This document shows, piece by piece, positions 43,349 to 53,960 of a stretch of 64,000 nt of DNA. Source of the stretch: Porphyra umbilicalis (Eukaryota; Rhodophyta; Bangiophyceae; Bangiales; Bangiaceae). The first letter of the stretch is position 1. Each line of letters opens with the position of its first letter. The notes under the pieces are model-generated. The model searched no databases. It was not told the DNA's origin and saw only the letters and a program-made list of their open reading frames with translations. The stretch is taken from positions 310,001 through 374,000 of the forward strand of contig KV918795.1 in the NCBI GenBank assembly GCA_002049455.2. Reading direction: 5' to 3'. Position numbers and translations under genes: made by a program.

Positions 43349-43936
43349 TCACGGACAGCTCTCCGATTCAGACCCGCCCAAGTCAATCGACCCACGAGTT
43401 GTTGATGCGGCTGGTGGTGACCCCGTAGGCAAAGACGCACCGCCGACCGCACGGCCAGAGGCACCCTCACGAATAGGGGAGATTGCATCCTCCGCCAACG
43501 GCAGAAGGAGTCGCTCGAGCTTCTTCTCGACAGCCGCGATAAAACAAGGGTCGGTGCCGGCCGCACGGAGATTTTTCAGCGTCTCGGAAAGGTTGGCGAG
43601 CTCCCTGCTGTCTGCGTCCTTGCAGACGGCGGAAGCCATCTTCTCCGCGTTCGCGGTGAACGGCTCCATTTCGCCAATGTCAGCTTCACGCTTGCGCTTT
43701 CCCCGATTTGACGGCTTCGTGCAGGTCGTGTGTCCTACCAGCGGGGCGATGTCTCCCTCGACCCCCACCGGACCGACTTTAGGGCTCACGAGCTCGAGCA
43801 CAACGTCATTGCCCTTGAACATGTCAATCAGATAGTCCAGCAACGTATCCCCTTGTGAAAAACTGGCCCATAGGTTGGGGTCGTTCTGCCCCGAGCGCGA
43901 AAAGTCCTTGCGGTTTCGCCAAAAAAAGGAGGAGAG
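43349..43936 (-). CDS. probable Harbinger accessory protein, C-terminal exon
   Basis: Minus strand, open from a TAG at 43937-43939 to TGA at 43349, with no ATG before the coding signal, so the 5' part is either in another exon or lost. It reads NRKDFSRSGQNDPNLWASF then GDTLLDYLIDMFKGND, a pattern seen in Myb/SANT-like proteins that travel with PIF/Harbinger transposases (compare 'yt.SGqndp.f..f..Gd...yl'). A basic patch (NRGKRKREAD) and a helical segment (LANLSETLKNLRAAGTD) follow, and the tail is acidic. A MITE lies 22 bp upstream of the open region (43961-44405) and may have separated it from its N-terminal exon. The call rests on motif memory and on convergence with the transposase. Confidence 0.55.
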   Translation of the reverse strand, partial: LSSFFWRNRKDFSRSGQNDPNLWASFSQGDTLLDYLIDMFKGNDVVLELVSPKVGPVGVEGDIAPLVGHTTCTKPSNRGKRKREADIGEMEPFTANAEKMASAVCKDADSRELANLSETLKNLRAAGTDPCFIAAVEKKLERLLLPLAEDAISPIREGASGRAVGGASLPTGSPPAASTTRGSIDLGGSESESCP

Positions 43937-43960
43937 CTACAAGCCAGCAGATACAACAGG

Positions 43961-44405
43961 TATTGCTGATCCCCCAATTATGTCCTCGTCGACCAGGAAC
44001 GGTTCCTGGCGGTACGGTTCTTGTGAAACTGGCCATCTATTGGTTAAACGCAGCCGTAAACAGCTGCTCAGCACGAATCTGAGGCGTCCTATTGGCTCTC
44101 CCTCCGCCACTTCCGTGCAGAGCCGAGATCCTTCTTTTTCTTGAGATTTTCTTCCGATCCCTTCCGTGTCAAGGGAGCAACCGGCCCGCAATCGTTGGGA
44201 TATCGAGATTTTCTGGGAGATACGCAGAAAAGTGCAGAAAAACGAAGGCGACGATTGTGCGATTGGGGGCCGTACGGGCACATTCTGTAAAGATCGGGCC
44301 GGACATGCACTGCTGTCGGACTGCTCGACCAATGAGAGATCTGCATTCATGGCCGTTCCACTACCGTTCCGGGGCGATGGGGGCAGAATTGGGGGATCAG
44401 CAATA
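43961..44405. mobile_element. 445-bp MITE with 19-bp perfect terminal inverted repeats
   Basis: Left TATTGCTGATCCCCCAATT (43961-43979) and right AATTGGGGGATCAGCAATA (44387-44405) are exact inverted copies. If the outer TA is a target duplication, the TIR is TTGCTGATCCCCCAATT with a TA target site, as in Tc1/mariner-type elements. The inner sequence stays partly inverted (CCTCGTCG versus CCCCATCG). No coding capacity. A one-base variant of the terminus occurs at 24263. Confidence 0.85.
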
Positions 44406-44628
44406 TGCGCACAATCAATGTGGATGGCCGCGAAAACAACTGACTTAGTCATTGATATGTCACATTGACCAGCCAAGATAGCCACACACGCCGCGAACGC
44501 AAGGTGGATACAAACTCAAGAGGCATCACACAGTCCGAATAGGCAACCCCTTACATACCTCAGACCATTTGGCCTTCAATGTCTAACCGGTCCGATGATG
44601 CGGGTAAGCGTTAGGGTCGATCCCCACG

Positions 44629-45228
44629 TCAGCACATTCGACCGGCACATCGAACAGGTCCGACCCGTTGAAAACCGGCGCCACAACAACCACCCAGATA
44701 GCTCCACGGGACTGACAAGCGTCTTGCTGTTGGCGGGACATACCTCCGCGCGACGTGACTACTCCCGCCGCCACGTCTGGTGTGCACAAAATGTGTGCCA
44801 GCCGCGCTCTTGTTCTTGGAGAAGGCGGGTGCGCGATCTGCACCACGAGGTTCGGCCGTAGGTACAGCGACGGCAGCCGCGGCACCCGCCCCTCCCACCC
44901 GTAAAGCACCGCTATCAGGAGGAATCGAGGCCTGCAAAGATGCGTCTGGACCTTCGGTGGTCCCACGGGTAACAGAAAGCGACTGAGACGGTGTGTGAAC
45001 AGTGAGTACCTCTCCCCCACCGCTGGCACCCCCACCGCTGACACCCCTAGCGCCGACTGGCGGCGGCACGCGAGATGCTCCCTTCTCGGCCGTCACCCCA
45101 GGTGCACGTTGTAGGGCCATCCGATGCACACGACAGCGCTTGAGCAGATCAGCCTTACGTGCGCGCGGTGGGAGACCGCGACTGCTCAGGAGAGAGCGCA
45201 GATCATCCACCGTATCGCGGGATGCCAT
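44629..45228 (-). CDS. SAP-domain protein
   Basis: Minus-strand ATG at 45228 gives 199 residues. MASRDTVDDLRSLLSSRGL followed by PPRARKADLLKRC is a SAP motif (two helices, 'L...L...gL...gkKaeLi.Rl'), a DNA-binding module found in chromatin proteins and in several transposon proteins. The rest is Gly/Pro/Ala-rich (GARGVSGGGASGGGE) and probably disordered. It lies divergently beside the Copia-type fossil starting near 45.6 kb. The frame upstream of the ATG is also open, so a longer start is possible. A transposon accessory role is an inference from neighbours. Confidence 0.55.
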   Translation of the reverse strand: MASRDTVDDLRSLLSSRGLPPRARKADLLKRCRVHRMALQRAPGVTAEKGASRVPPPVGARGVSGGGASGGGEVLTVHTPSQSLSVTRGTTEGPDASLQASIPPDSGALRVGGAGAAAAVAVPTAEPRGADRAPAFSKNKSAAGTHFVHTRRGGGSSHVARRYVPPTARRLSVPWSYLGGCCGAGFQRVGPVRCAGRMC

Positions 45229-45619
45229 CCTCAAAAGCCAGATCCAACAGGGGGCGTGTGGGTGGTGTGGGGTGAATGGGCGGCAATGGGGGAAAGGGGA
45301 GGGCGGGTACAGGCCGGCGGGGCAGCGTGCGCGAAGAGCAAGAGCGCGCGCAAGTCTGGGGATCGGTACGGATCCCGTTGTGCTGGCGGTTGCGTCCCGA
45401 CCCGACTGGTCGCGCTGCCACACGCCCCGCTCCGGAGTGACGACAATCCGAATATAGAAAAATTATTGCCCTTCACAACAAACTACTAGGAGTTCGCTCC
45501 CAGCTCACCGAATGGAAGGCAAAATGCACCGTGCACGGTTCATCGAACATACGCGGTCCGTCCGCGTATGTTAACCGCGCATGCACGGGGCATGCACACC
45601 CCAGCCAATGACGTTGCCG

Positions 45620-48600
45620 GGTGCATGCATGCACGGCCTGCGACAGTGGTCTGCGAACGGGCCTCAGCAATTCCATGCAGGTGCACGTCGTCGTCAACCG
45701 GGCTTTCCTCTCCTCCTCGAAGCAGACCATGGCGCTCTCCACAGACTGCACCGGCATCAACGCGCCTGTAATCTACCTTTTGATGACCCGCACCCTGCTT
45801 CTTCTGTTCGATGGTAGGTCAAAGACGACTGCTTTCGCGCCGGTCGCTCACCCAAGCACCGGCCGCCAACTCTGTCCTTTGCGGAAGCAGCCCGGAGGGG
45901 GGGGCGCCCCCAGCGGCGGGCTGCCGGCCGACGGCGCCTGCGCGTACTGCCAGAATCCTGGGCACTCCAAGAAGGAGTGCCGCATTCGTGTAAAGCACCT
46001 CTGCGAACACGGCATCACCGGATCGGACGCGAAGGGCGGGGACCGCCCTGAGGATTCTCCCGCCGACGCTGTCATTCACATGGTCGTGCTGACTACAAGG
46101 ACGGGCTCATCCATGTCAGTTCTCATTGGCGAGGTCATCGTTGACTCCGGCGCGAGGGCAACCATGGTACGGGAGCACTGATAAACTGCCTGCCTCATGG
46201 AGCTACCCATGGCGGACCTCTGCCACGTGACGCGAACCACTGTGTCGGAGCAGCTGCATTTTGGGAATGGGGAGCATGTCACTGCCACTGGGCAGGTTGC
46301 CTTGCCGGTGCGCATGGGCGGTCGTACGGTGCTTGTGCGCGCGTACACGCCGCGAGGCGGTCTGCCTCTGCTCACAAGCCGCCCGACGCTGACTAACCTC
46401 AAAGAATTCACCGATTATGAGACCCTTGTACTGCGCATGTCCACGCACTGGTTGCCGATCAAACTCCGGCTGTCGTCGGTTGGCTACCACACGATAAGAA
46501 TCCTCAGTTCGGATCCCGCCGCCGATCAGGGGGCGCTTATTGCGGCGCCGGCCCCGCCGTCTGCTTGCCGCAGCCCGACCGAACCTTCACAACGACGCCT
46601 CCGATGAGGAGGAGGCCCCACTGCCCACCTAGGCGGCGGGGTGGTGCCAGCGGCCTGTGGCCGACGTCGCGAAGACGGGGACACGGCACATCCGCCACCC
46701 CAACCGCTCCTTACAGTAGACACGCCGGATCTGGCGGGCGTCGGCCGCAAGCTGCACATGCAGTACGCCGATGCGAAGCATTCCAGGTTCTCGAACCTGT
46801 TGTGGTGGGGCGGGACGCGCCATGCCGCGGTGTTTGCGGCGGTTCAAATTGCGGCGGCGGCCTGCACGGCGGGCCGTGCAGGCCGCCGCCGCGTACCGGA
46901 ATGCCTGCCAAGTGCATCGTGCGGCCCCTGTTCACGCGGTGGTGACAGTTCCTACCGCCACCGCCTTCAACGAGGCCCTTGCAGCAGATCTTGTTATCCG
47001 GTTGGCCGGGCGGCGTGTACTCTATGTGATTAACAGGTACTCCCGATCCTTGAAACGCACGATACTTCCCAACCAGACGGCGTGGGTGGTCGGCGACGCG
47101 CTTCTTTCCTAGATTGTGACCTTCTGCGCGTCGCTGGGCCTTCGCAGCGATGATGGCGGCGAGCTTGACTCGGACCTGCCGCGGCTGGTGGCGGACCGGT
47201 TCAGAATCTTCCCCGACCAGACGTCGGCGCAGACGCCGTGGAGCATCGGTATGTGCGAACGCAACAACGCTTTCATCAAGCACATGTACACCGAGCTGCG
47301 GGCGGTGAAGCCCACGGCGTTTTCGCAGCTGCTTCTGGATATGGCCTGCCTCGCCAAGAACTCGCTCTCGGTGCACGGTGCCTCAATGCCCCACCAGCTC
47401 ATATGCGGGTCGCAGCCGCGGCTCCCGTCGGCCCTGACGGACGCACTGCCGGCACTGTTGAAGGTGCGACAGCTGCGGGACTCCAACCTGCAGCAAACAC
47501 TGCGTCTGCTGGGCGCGTCCCGCGTGGTCTTAATGCGGGCGGGGGCGAACCAAACGCTCCAACGCACTCTGCAGTGGAAGCCACGGTTCCCGGGCATCAC
47601 GAGCTGGGTGCGCGACGCCACCGTGTCATCTTGGGACGCAAGAGTTTCTGCGGCCCTGAGTGGCTGACGTGGCCCGCCCGGGTCTGTTGGCAGGTTGGCA
47701 ATCAAGTGTTGCTGCGTCACGGCGGCACATGGATCACCCGGGACGCGCGGTGCGTCAGCCCCTTGAAGCCAGCGGCGACTGGGGTCCTCAGGGGCGCCGC
47801 GCCGCCTGCCGACCCGACTCTGGCGCGGCCGCCGGCCATGAGCAGTGCGGCGGATTACACTGACAGAGCGGTGGACGACCTGCCCAACGAAGAAGACTTG
47901 TGAGTGGGGAGTGCGTCCATGGACATGTTGGCCGAGCTGGCTGAGGCTCTTGCGGACATGGGCCTTGCTCCGGCGACCCCGTCGTCCCCCGTGGGCGGCT
48001 GTTGAGTGGCGAACGAAGCTCCGCGCAGCCCCGCGCCGGCCGCGGCCGCCGATGAGAGTCCTCTACGCAGCTTAAAGCGGGCTGCTGCGCCGGTCGTGCG
48101 CTTCGCTGCTGGCACAGCGCCGGCTTTGGCACCGCGCGCAGCGGCATCCTATTGGGCGACGGGTTTGTAACTGCTAGCCCACCCTTCTGGATTGCGCTTC
48201 GCAGCGCGCTTCGCGGCGCGCCCCAAGCCACCTCCCGAGCCCCCGGACGTGCCAATGGTGGCGACGGTCGAGGTTGACAAGGACGCGCTGCACGCGACGG
48301 CGGTTGAGGCGGCGCTCAAGGGATGCCGCGTACCGGCACTCTTGCCCGCCCCGCGTTGCCCTGGAGTTCCTATCACGTGACATCCCGCGACCGATAATGC
48401 ATCCCTGCTTCTGACGGAGTACGCGGGGGCGGCAGACAGATCCTCTGTCCTGCGAGTCGGTGAGCACCGGTCTGCGCCCGTCGAGTGGGTCTATATCGCC
48501 TGCTCGGAGACAAGCCGGCGACGAGAAGCGCCCGCCGGCCGGGCGGTCCGGAGGTTTGACGCTCCAATGCGGTCTGAGCTGGACGCGTGGCACCATCGAG

Positions 48601-48650
48601 GCATGTACGTTGAGGTCCCCGACGAGGGACAAATAGCTATCTCCTTGCGT
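45620..48650 (+). mobile_element. second Copia-type retrotransposon fossil, heavily decayed and truncated
   Basis: Plus strand. Parts in order: a gag end with zinc knuckle CAYCQNPGHSKKEC (about 45950), protease about 46080-46440 (VIVDSGARATM; LHFGNGEHVTATGQV; PLLTSRPTL), integrase about 46740-47660 (TPWSIGMCERNNAF), an integrase tail about 47670-47780 (GNQVLLRHGGTW), and the beginning of a reverse transcriptase at about 48530-48640 (ELDAWHHRGMYVEVPDEGQ). Protease-integrase-RT order is that of Copia elements, though the sequences differ strongly from the 27.2-32.1 kb element. The rest of RT and both LTRs were not found. It is broken at many points (at least six) and is much older than the first Copia. 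Confidence 0.75.
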
Positions 48651-48931
48651 GCTCACTGAAAAGCGTGCCAAGCTCTTCGGCGGTTCTGCCATCGCGCTTC
48701 TTCGGTTACTTTTCAGCGATTTGGGGGCGACACAATGTGGTACTCCATCGAAAACGCAGCCTACGACTTGGATTGGCCGGTCAGGGATCTGGCGACACAA
48801 CTATTTGGTTCCGATGGCAGGTCCAACGGCAAAGACAAATAGAATCAAGCTCACACCGCCAAGTCCTAAACTCCTTCTCCATGCATTAAGGCGCATGAGG
48901 AAAAAGATTTCTCTGCTGTTGCTAACATGTT

Positions 48932-49408
48932 CTAACCATGTAAAGTAGACAGACCTGGTCTCAGTGGCATGGGTACACAAGGAAAAATGACACGGCGCTC
49001 ACAAGATCTTGTTGCGCTGAGATACACCTCGGTGCTTCTCTGTCCCTCCAGAATCGCGCCGTTTTTTTCGTCTCTGCCGATCCAGAACTGCCTCTGACCA
49101 ATTTCTGATGCAACACACGTATTGATCCGATCTGGCATCCCATGAAAATGCACTTTCTCTCGGCCGGCTACGAGCATGACCTGCCCCCCACCACCACCGC
49201 CGATGTTGACCAACGGCCACACATGTCGTCCAGACTTCCCAGCAGCACCGATGTCACGCATTTTATTGCGTAGCCAAGTCGAGTTACTGCCTCCAGCGTC
49301 AGCAGCGGGCCATGTGTTCCACAAAATGGAGTTCAAGACAACGTTGGGATGCAAGGAAAAACTTCTGTCTTCCAAGTCTATTGTCGTAGCCGCCTGAACG
49401 TGCATCAT
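48932..49408 (-). CDS. possible unknown protein
   Basis: Minus-strand ATG at 49408 opens 158 residues (MMHVQAATTIDLEDRSFSLH...NTWPAADAGGSNSTWLRNKM) ending at TGA near 48932. Composition is balanced with a Gly run (NIGGGGGGQ) and no recognised domain. Located in non-repetitive DNA between element remnants; may be a chance frame. Confidence 0.25.
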   Translation of the reverse strand: MMHVQAATTIDLEDRSFSLHPNVVLNSILWNTWPAADAGGSNSTWLRNKMRDIGAAGKSGRHVWPLVNIGGGGGGQVMLVAGREKVHFHGMPDRINTCVASEIGQRQFWIGRDEKNGAILEGQRSTEVYLSATRSCERRVIFPCVPMPLRPGLSTLHG

Positions 49409-49411
49409 CAA

Positions 49412-51119
49412 AAGGCTGGTGAATTGAGCCCCAGGATGCGTCCATGCGGAGCGTCAACGCTCGCTCCATCGCCGACTTCTGTGCACGCCAATATAAGTCG
49501 AGCTCATGTGCCTTAATGCGTGGAATTGACCTTCAGGCTCGTGTTTCACTGTGATGATGCAATTTCACGACTTCAGGAGGGGCCTCGCCCCTGGTGCACT
49601 CACGCGAGATCACGGTCAGCACGAAATGGTGAGGACAGCAGCAGCCCGGTCCCCGCCGTCTATCATTGCAATCTTGCAGGTGAATTCGGCCTCTGATTGG
49701 CTGGCGCCGCACTGCGTTGACAGTGTCCGAGGAACTTTGACGCTGACCGTGTTTCTGCCTTGCGGCGACGTGTTTTGAGAAAAATTTCATTGGATGAGAG
49801 CCATGACCGCGTCGTTTTGCGTGTCCGCGTGGATCCGCTCGTACACTCTTGTGTTTCCAGCAATATGATTTTTTGGCAGTGGCCTCTTCTTCCATAAATG
49901 CCCTCAGACCAATTGCGGGGACGGGAGAGGCTCAATCCGCCACCACCGGCGGCCGCGTTGGCACCCCTGGCGGGGGTGTCTGGCTCCAAGGAAGTAAGTA
50001 TCACATAGACTGAGTAAGTAACGATGTTTTCACGTATCACTCAGAGCAATCCCAGCTGTCCGGATTGTGTCGGAGAATCTCCGCTTACGCCAAATTATGT
50101 CGGTGAAAGTTGCCCAGCAGTCAAATTTATTGCGCGGAATCCACGCCAAACACTGGGATGACGGAGGTCCGACGCAATTATCCGGTGTTGTGGCGTGAGA
50201 TCTACGCCATCCCAGCGTTTAGCGAAGCCATAAGGCGGAAGCGTGCCGCTGCGAATCGAAAAGTCATCTCGAATGTGAGGACTGGTGACACTTCGAAGTG
50301 GCCATGTGGTTTCTTGTTCTCGCCTTACCAATGACCACGAGACACGCCCAGCTGCAACGTCGCTTCTGAAGCCAGCGACCATATATTTCCTTTTCGTGGA
50401 CGCACTGTGCAACAGGGAGGATTCAAATGCTGTCGTCTTTTTGCCAGTCACCGTCACTTTGCTCTACATAAATAGAGAAGCGATCTAATACGTCTGTTTC
50501 ATCGTCGACATCTTCTGTTTGTTTCAGGTGGCGGAGGGTCCGGGGGGGGGGGTGGCGCTGAACCCATGCATTTTTCCTGATGAGCGTAATGGCCGAGTCC
50601 GTCAAAATACGCCCCTTAACCCATGTGGGGGGTTGCACGGCGGGGGGGCCAAATACGAATAGAGAGGGGAGGGAGTGCACTTCTTTACAATTCCGTAGCG
50701 GGCGCTCAGCCAGCAGAAAACGCATGGTTTGCAGCTGGAATGGTGCAGGCGGGGCTCGAATTCAACTTCCTGGCGCGGTCCCGAAGAATTCGGGTTTCCG
50801 CTATACTCTGGCGCCCGAACCGCTGTCAGACACTGACCATCGGCCGCTCCATATTTTTGGAGCGGCTACTCACCATGCGCCACGAATGGAGTCGAAAACG
50901 CTATACTATGGCGTTGGCGGGCACCGCTGGGCTTGCTCTCACTGCCGGACACCGTTACAGACTGACTTCCATCGAACCCATGGATGTACTACCGACCTCC
51001 AGGTGGGTCAGATTGGCGGGTGCAAAAAGCGCGCACTGTCAACGCCTCCAACCAGCTTTGTTCTGCCACACAAGAAGAAGTGCGCGCATTTTGTCGACCA
51101 CCGGCACCTTTGGCCCGCC
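49412..51119. other. no gene seen
   Basis: Balanced DNA with scattered G homopolymers (for example 50539-50550). No frame has a recognisable motif and no repeat structure was evident. Confidence 0.4.
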
Positions 51120-51480
51120 CCCCGCTCAAGCGTCGTGACCACCACCACCCCACCACCGACCGTCCTCGCCTCTCTTTCCTGTCCATCATCAAATCGATTC
51201 CCCCCGCCTTCCCACTGTTGCCACTTTCCCCCCCTCCCCCCACTGTCGTCACCTATCGCACTCCCCCCACTGTCGTCTCCACCCCCCCCTCAATTCTCGT
51301 CACCACTAGCCCGCCCCCCGCTGTCGTCACATTCACTTCTCCCCCCCCCGCTGTCGTCGCCACCCCTCGCCTCCCACTGTCGTCACCACGTCCCCCTCCC
51401 GACCATCGGAACTACCACCTTCTTCCTCCCCACCATCACTTGCGCCACCGTCTCCCTCCCTGTCGACTTTGCTAGCCCCT
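51120..51480. repeat. pyrimidine-rich repeat with recurring (C)nACTGTCGTC
   Basis: C-runs of 4-9 alternate with CTGTCGTC(A/T)CC at irregular 25-45 bp spacing. The plus strand is over 80% C+T. Open frames follow from the low purine content. Confidence 0.65.
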
Positions 51481-51652
51481 CTCACAGCTACACTGTTCCC
51501 CCCCAACTACGTTCCACAGCAACTGCCTGCCGCATCTTCGTCGCTGACTGTCCGGCCCGAGACTTAACGATTCTCTCCACCACCATCATTGCCATCGCCA
51601 CCGTCTCGACGCAGTTAAGCTGCACGTGTGACTCCTGATCTCTAACTTTGTG

Positions 51653-51907
51653 ATGCTGCTCGATCTCATCGTGGCTCTCTACCCCGGTCTCTCTGTATCT
51701 ACTCTATTGCCACTGCCTCCTTCCGCCCCTCACCCCTCCGTGCGCGCTTACGCCACAGGTTTTCACATCGTGGACGGCATTGCCGCCGCCGGGGGGTGTG
51801 TCCAGGCGCAGCCGGGCGGCCGCGCGACTGAGGCTGTTGGCGACCTCACCGCCCCCTTCGTTGTCGCCGCCGCCATGGTCAACGCAATCACCAACAGACC
51901 TGCATAA
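51653..51907 (+). CDS. possible small unknown protein
   Basis: ATG at 51653 gives 84 residues (MLLDLIVALYPGLSVSTLLPL...VVAAAMVNAITNRPA). The hydrophobic start could be a signal or membrane anchor. It lies between low-complexity blocks and has no recognised relatives, so it may be chance. Confidence 0.2.
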   Translation: MLLDLIVALYPGLSVSTLLPLPPSAPHPSVRAYATGFHIVDGIAAAGGCVQAQPGGRATEAVGDLTAPFVVAAAMVNAITNRPA

Positions 51908-52319
51908 GGGCGGCGGTGTCGGCTGCGGCGGCTTGTCGCCGCCTCTCCCGCGCGCTTGAGTCGGCCTCGGCGATCAAGACAAGATGAGTGCCTGAAACGA
52001 GCAGGACAGCATGAATAATCATACATTGCTATTGACGTTTCTTTGCCTAGGCTGTCCACCGCCCTTCAGAGCTGTCGTCGTCAACTTCACTGCCGCCTGT
52101 GTCTTCCGAGCCAGTAGGCATGTGCATCTCCTCAAGGCTTCGCTGCACCATGTGTTGCTGAGAAGCCGACCGCAGGCGCAAAAGTAAAGTGCGCCTCACA
52201 GAGTTTCACCTTCGTTGCTTCTGAGGACCAGATAATGTTTTTCGTTTGGCAGCGAGTAATATGGCTTCGTTACTCACAAGAACATTCCATACTGACTCAC
52301 TGTACCTGTTACTTCGTTC

Positions 52320-53960
52320 TCTGGAGCGGTGACCCGCCCTGGCGGCCGGCGGCTATCCTCCGCCGCCGCCGCCCGCGCGTTAGCCCCAGCTCCGGCCACG
52401 GCCTTTCCGGTGGCGGCGGTAATAACGGAGGCCGTGCCTTCTGAGGAGACGGCGACGGCTGAGGGCGCGGCGGGGGGGGCGGAGGCGGGGCGGCGGCGGG
52501 GGCGGCCGCTGTGGGTCGCGGCCGATGCGGCGGAAACAAAAGCATCCGCAGGTGCCACCGAGGAGAGCGCCGTTGTTGGAGGCCGCCGCGGGGACGGTAG
52601 CCGCGGCGAACCGGCAGCGGCAGGGCCGAAAAAGAGGCGGCGGCAGGGCGAACCAGTGGCGGCCGCAGTAAGGCCGGCCCACCGAGGCAGTCAGCGGCAG
52701 CGCTTCCTGCGTCACAGGCAGGGCGTGCGCGGGTGCCGCCGCGGCCATCATCAGCGCGGGCTGGTCCCGGTCGGCCGGAGGCACCGGCGACTGGCAGCAG
52801 GGCGGCGGCAGCAAACGGAGACGGGCGGCACCGGTGAGGCGGTGATGTGTGACAGCGAAGTGCCGGCGCGGTCCGCGGCCAGTTGCGGTGAGGCGGCGTG
52901 CGGAGGCGGCAGCAAGAAGAAAGATCGGGACCGCGGCCCTCTGCCGCCACCGCACGCGCGCCGCAACGAGGCGGCGGGCGGCGACGACGACGCGGCGGCG
53001 GCGGCGATCTCAGCGGCAGGGGCGTACTGCCCGTCCACCCCTCCCACCCTACGGGCCCACAATGGCCGACGAGCCACGAGCAGTGGCGGGGGGAGGTGGC
53101 GCCGCCGTTGTCGCGGGGCGTGCGGGCGTCGCGCGGGCGTCGGCCGCGGCCAGGAACGAGCCCACGGCGCCAACCGCGGCGTGCGCCTCCTCGGGGTCCG
53201 AATGAGGCGGGTGCGGCAGCGCCGTTGCGGCCGACGGAGCCAGTGAGGCTGCGACAGGGCGCCCGTGCGGCTGACCCCCGCCTGGCGGGGTGGCAGCGTT
53301 GCAGCTAGTTGGCGGGGCAAGTGGCGACGCCGCGAAGAGCGGCGTGGCGGCGGCACCGTCAAGCGGCGCAGCCATCAACAATCCCTGGCACGCGGCGGTC
53401 GAAGAGGCGCAAGCTACGGGGGTGGGAGGTGGCGTCGCCGTCGCCGCGTGGCGCTGGCGAAGCCCGCCGCTGCCGGGCAGGGTGGTGGCGCCTCGGCTGG
53501 CGGGCTCGCCGAGTGGTGCTACGGCGGCAACGGTCGAGTCAGCGGAAAGGGCGAGCGGCACGTCCCCGCCCCCCCCAGTCGCGCGACGGCCGAGGAGGCG
53601 AGCGCGCCTAGAGGGGGGGACGGCGCCGCCTGCGCCGCGTCGACCTCGGGCGGCGGGCGGGCGCCAGTAGGGACAAAGTGAGGGGCCGCGGCGGCTGCCG
53701 CGGATAGCGCGGCCGCAGGTGACAGGCGCTTCGCGCGGGGCGGCGCCGCGGCTGCCGAATGGGGCGGCGACTCGGCGGCGACGACTCGGCGACGGTGCCT
53801 TGGCTCGGCCGGCCGCCGCTGGGGGATGGAGGGGCAACGGCGAGGTAGTAGCCGGCGGCCAGCTGGCGGGCTGCCCCGGCGGCGCGGCGGCGGCGAGAGG
53901 CGCCGCCCTAACACGTCCCCCTGATCTGGTTTGTCGCCTGTCAGTCATTGATTGGCACTA
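52320..53960. other. very GC-rich low-complexity block, open in many frames
   Basis: Frames on both strands stay open because stops are rare at this GC. A plus frame (52329-53246, no ATG at its start) has an AT-hook-like RRRGRPLW and a basic PKKRRRQ. A minus frame with an ATG (53049-53948) has more protein-like composition and is listed separately. No pair of exons could be fixed. Confidence 0.4.
53049..53948 (-). CDS. possible Ala/Pro-rich unknown protein
   Basis: Minus-strand ATG at 53948 starts 299 residues. The first third is Arg-rich; the remainder (LALSADSTVAAVAPLGEPAS, PHSDPEEAHAAVGAVGSFLA) has the Ala/Leu/Asp/Glu mix expected of a GC-rich coding frame rather than of its shadows. No domain is recognised. 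It could equally be a compositional artefact. Confidence 0.3.
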   Translation of the reverse strand: MTDRRQTRSGGRVRAAPLAAAAPPGQPASWPPATTSPLPLHPPAAAGRAKAPSPSRRRRVAAPFGSRGAAPREAPVTCGRAIRGSRRGPSLCPYWRPPAARGRRGAGGAVPPSRRARLLGRRATGGGGDVPLALSADSTVAAVAPLGEPASRGATTLPGSGGLRQRHAATATPPPTPVACASSTAACQGLLMAAPLDGAAATPLFAASPLAPPTSCNAATPPGGGQPHGRPVAASLAPSAATALPHPPHSDPEEAHAAVGAVGSFLAAADARATPARPATTAAPPPPATARGSSAIVGP

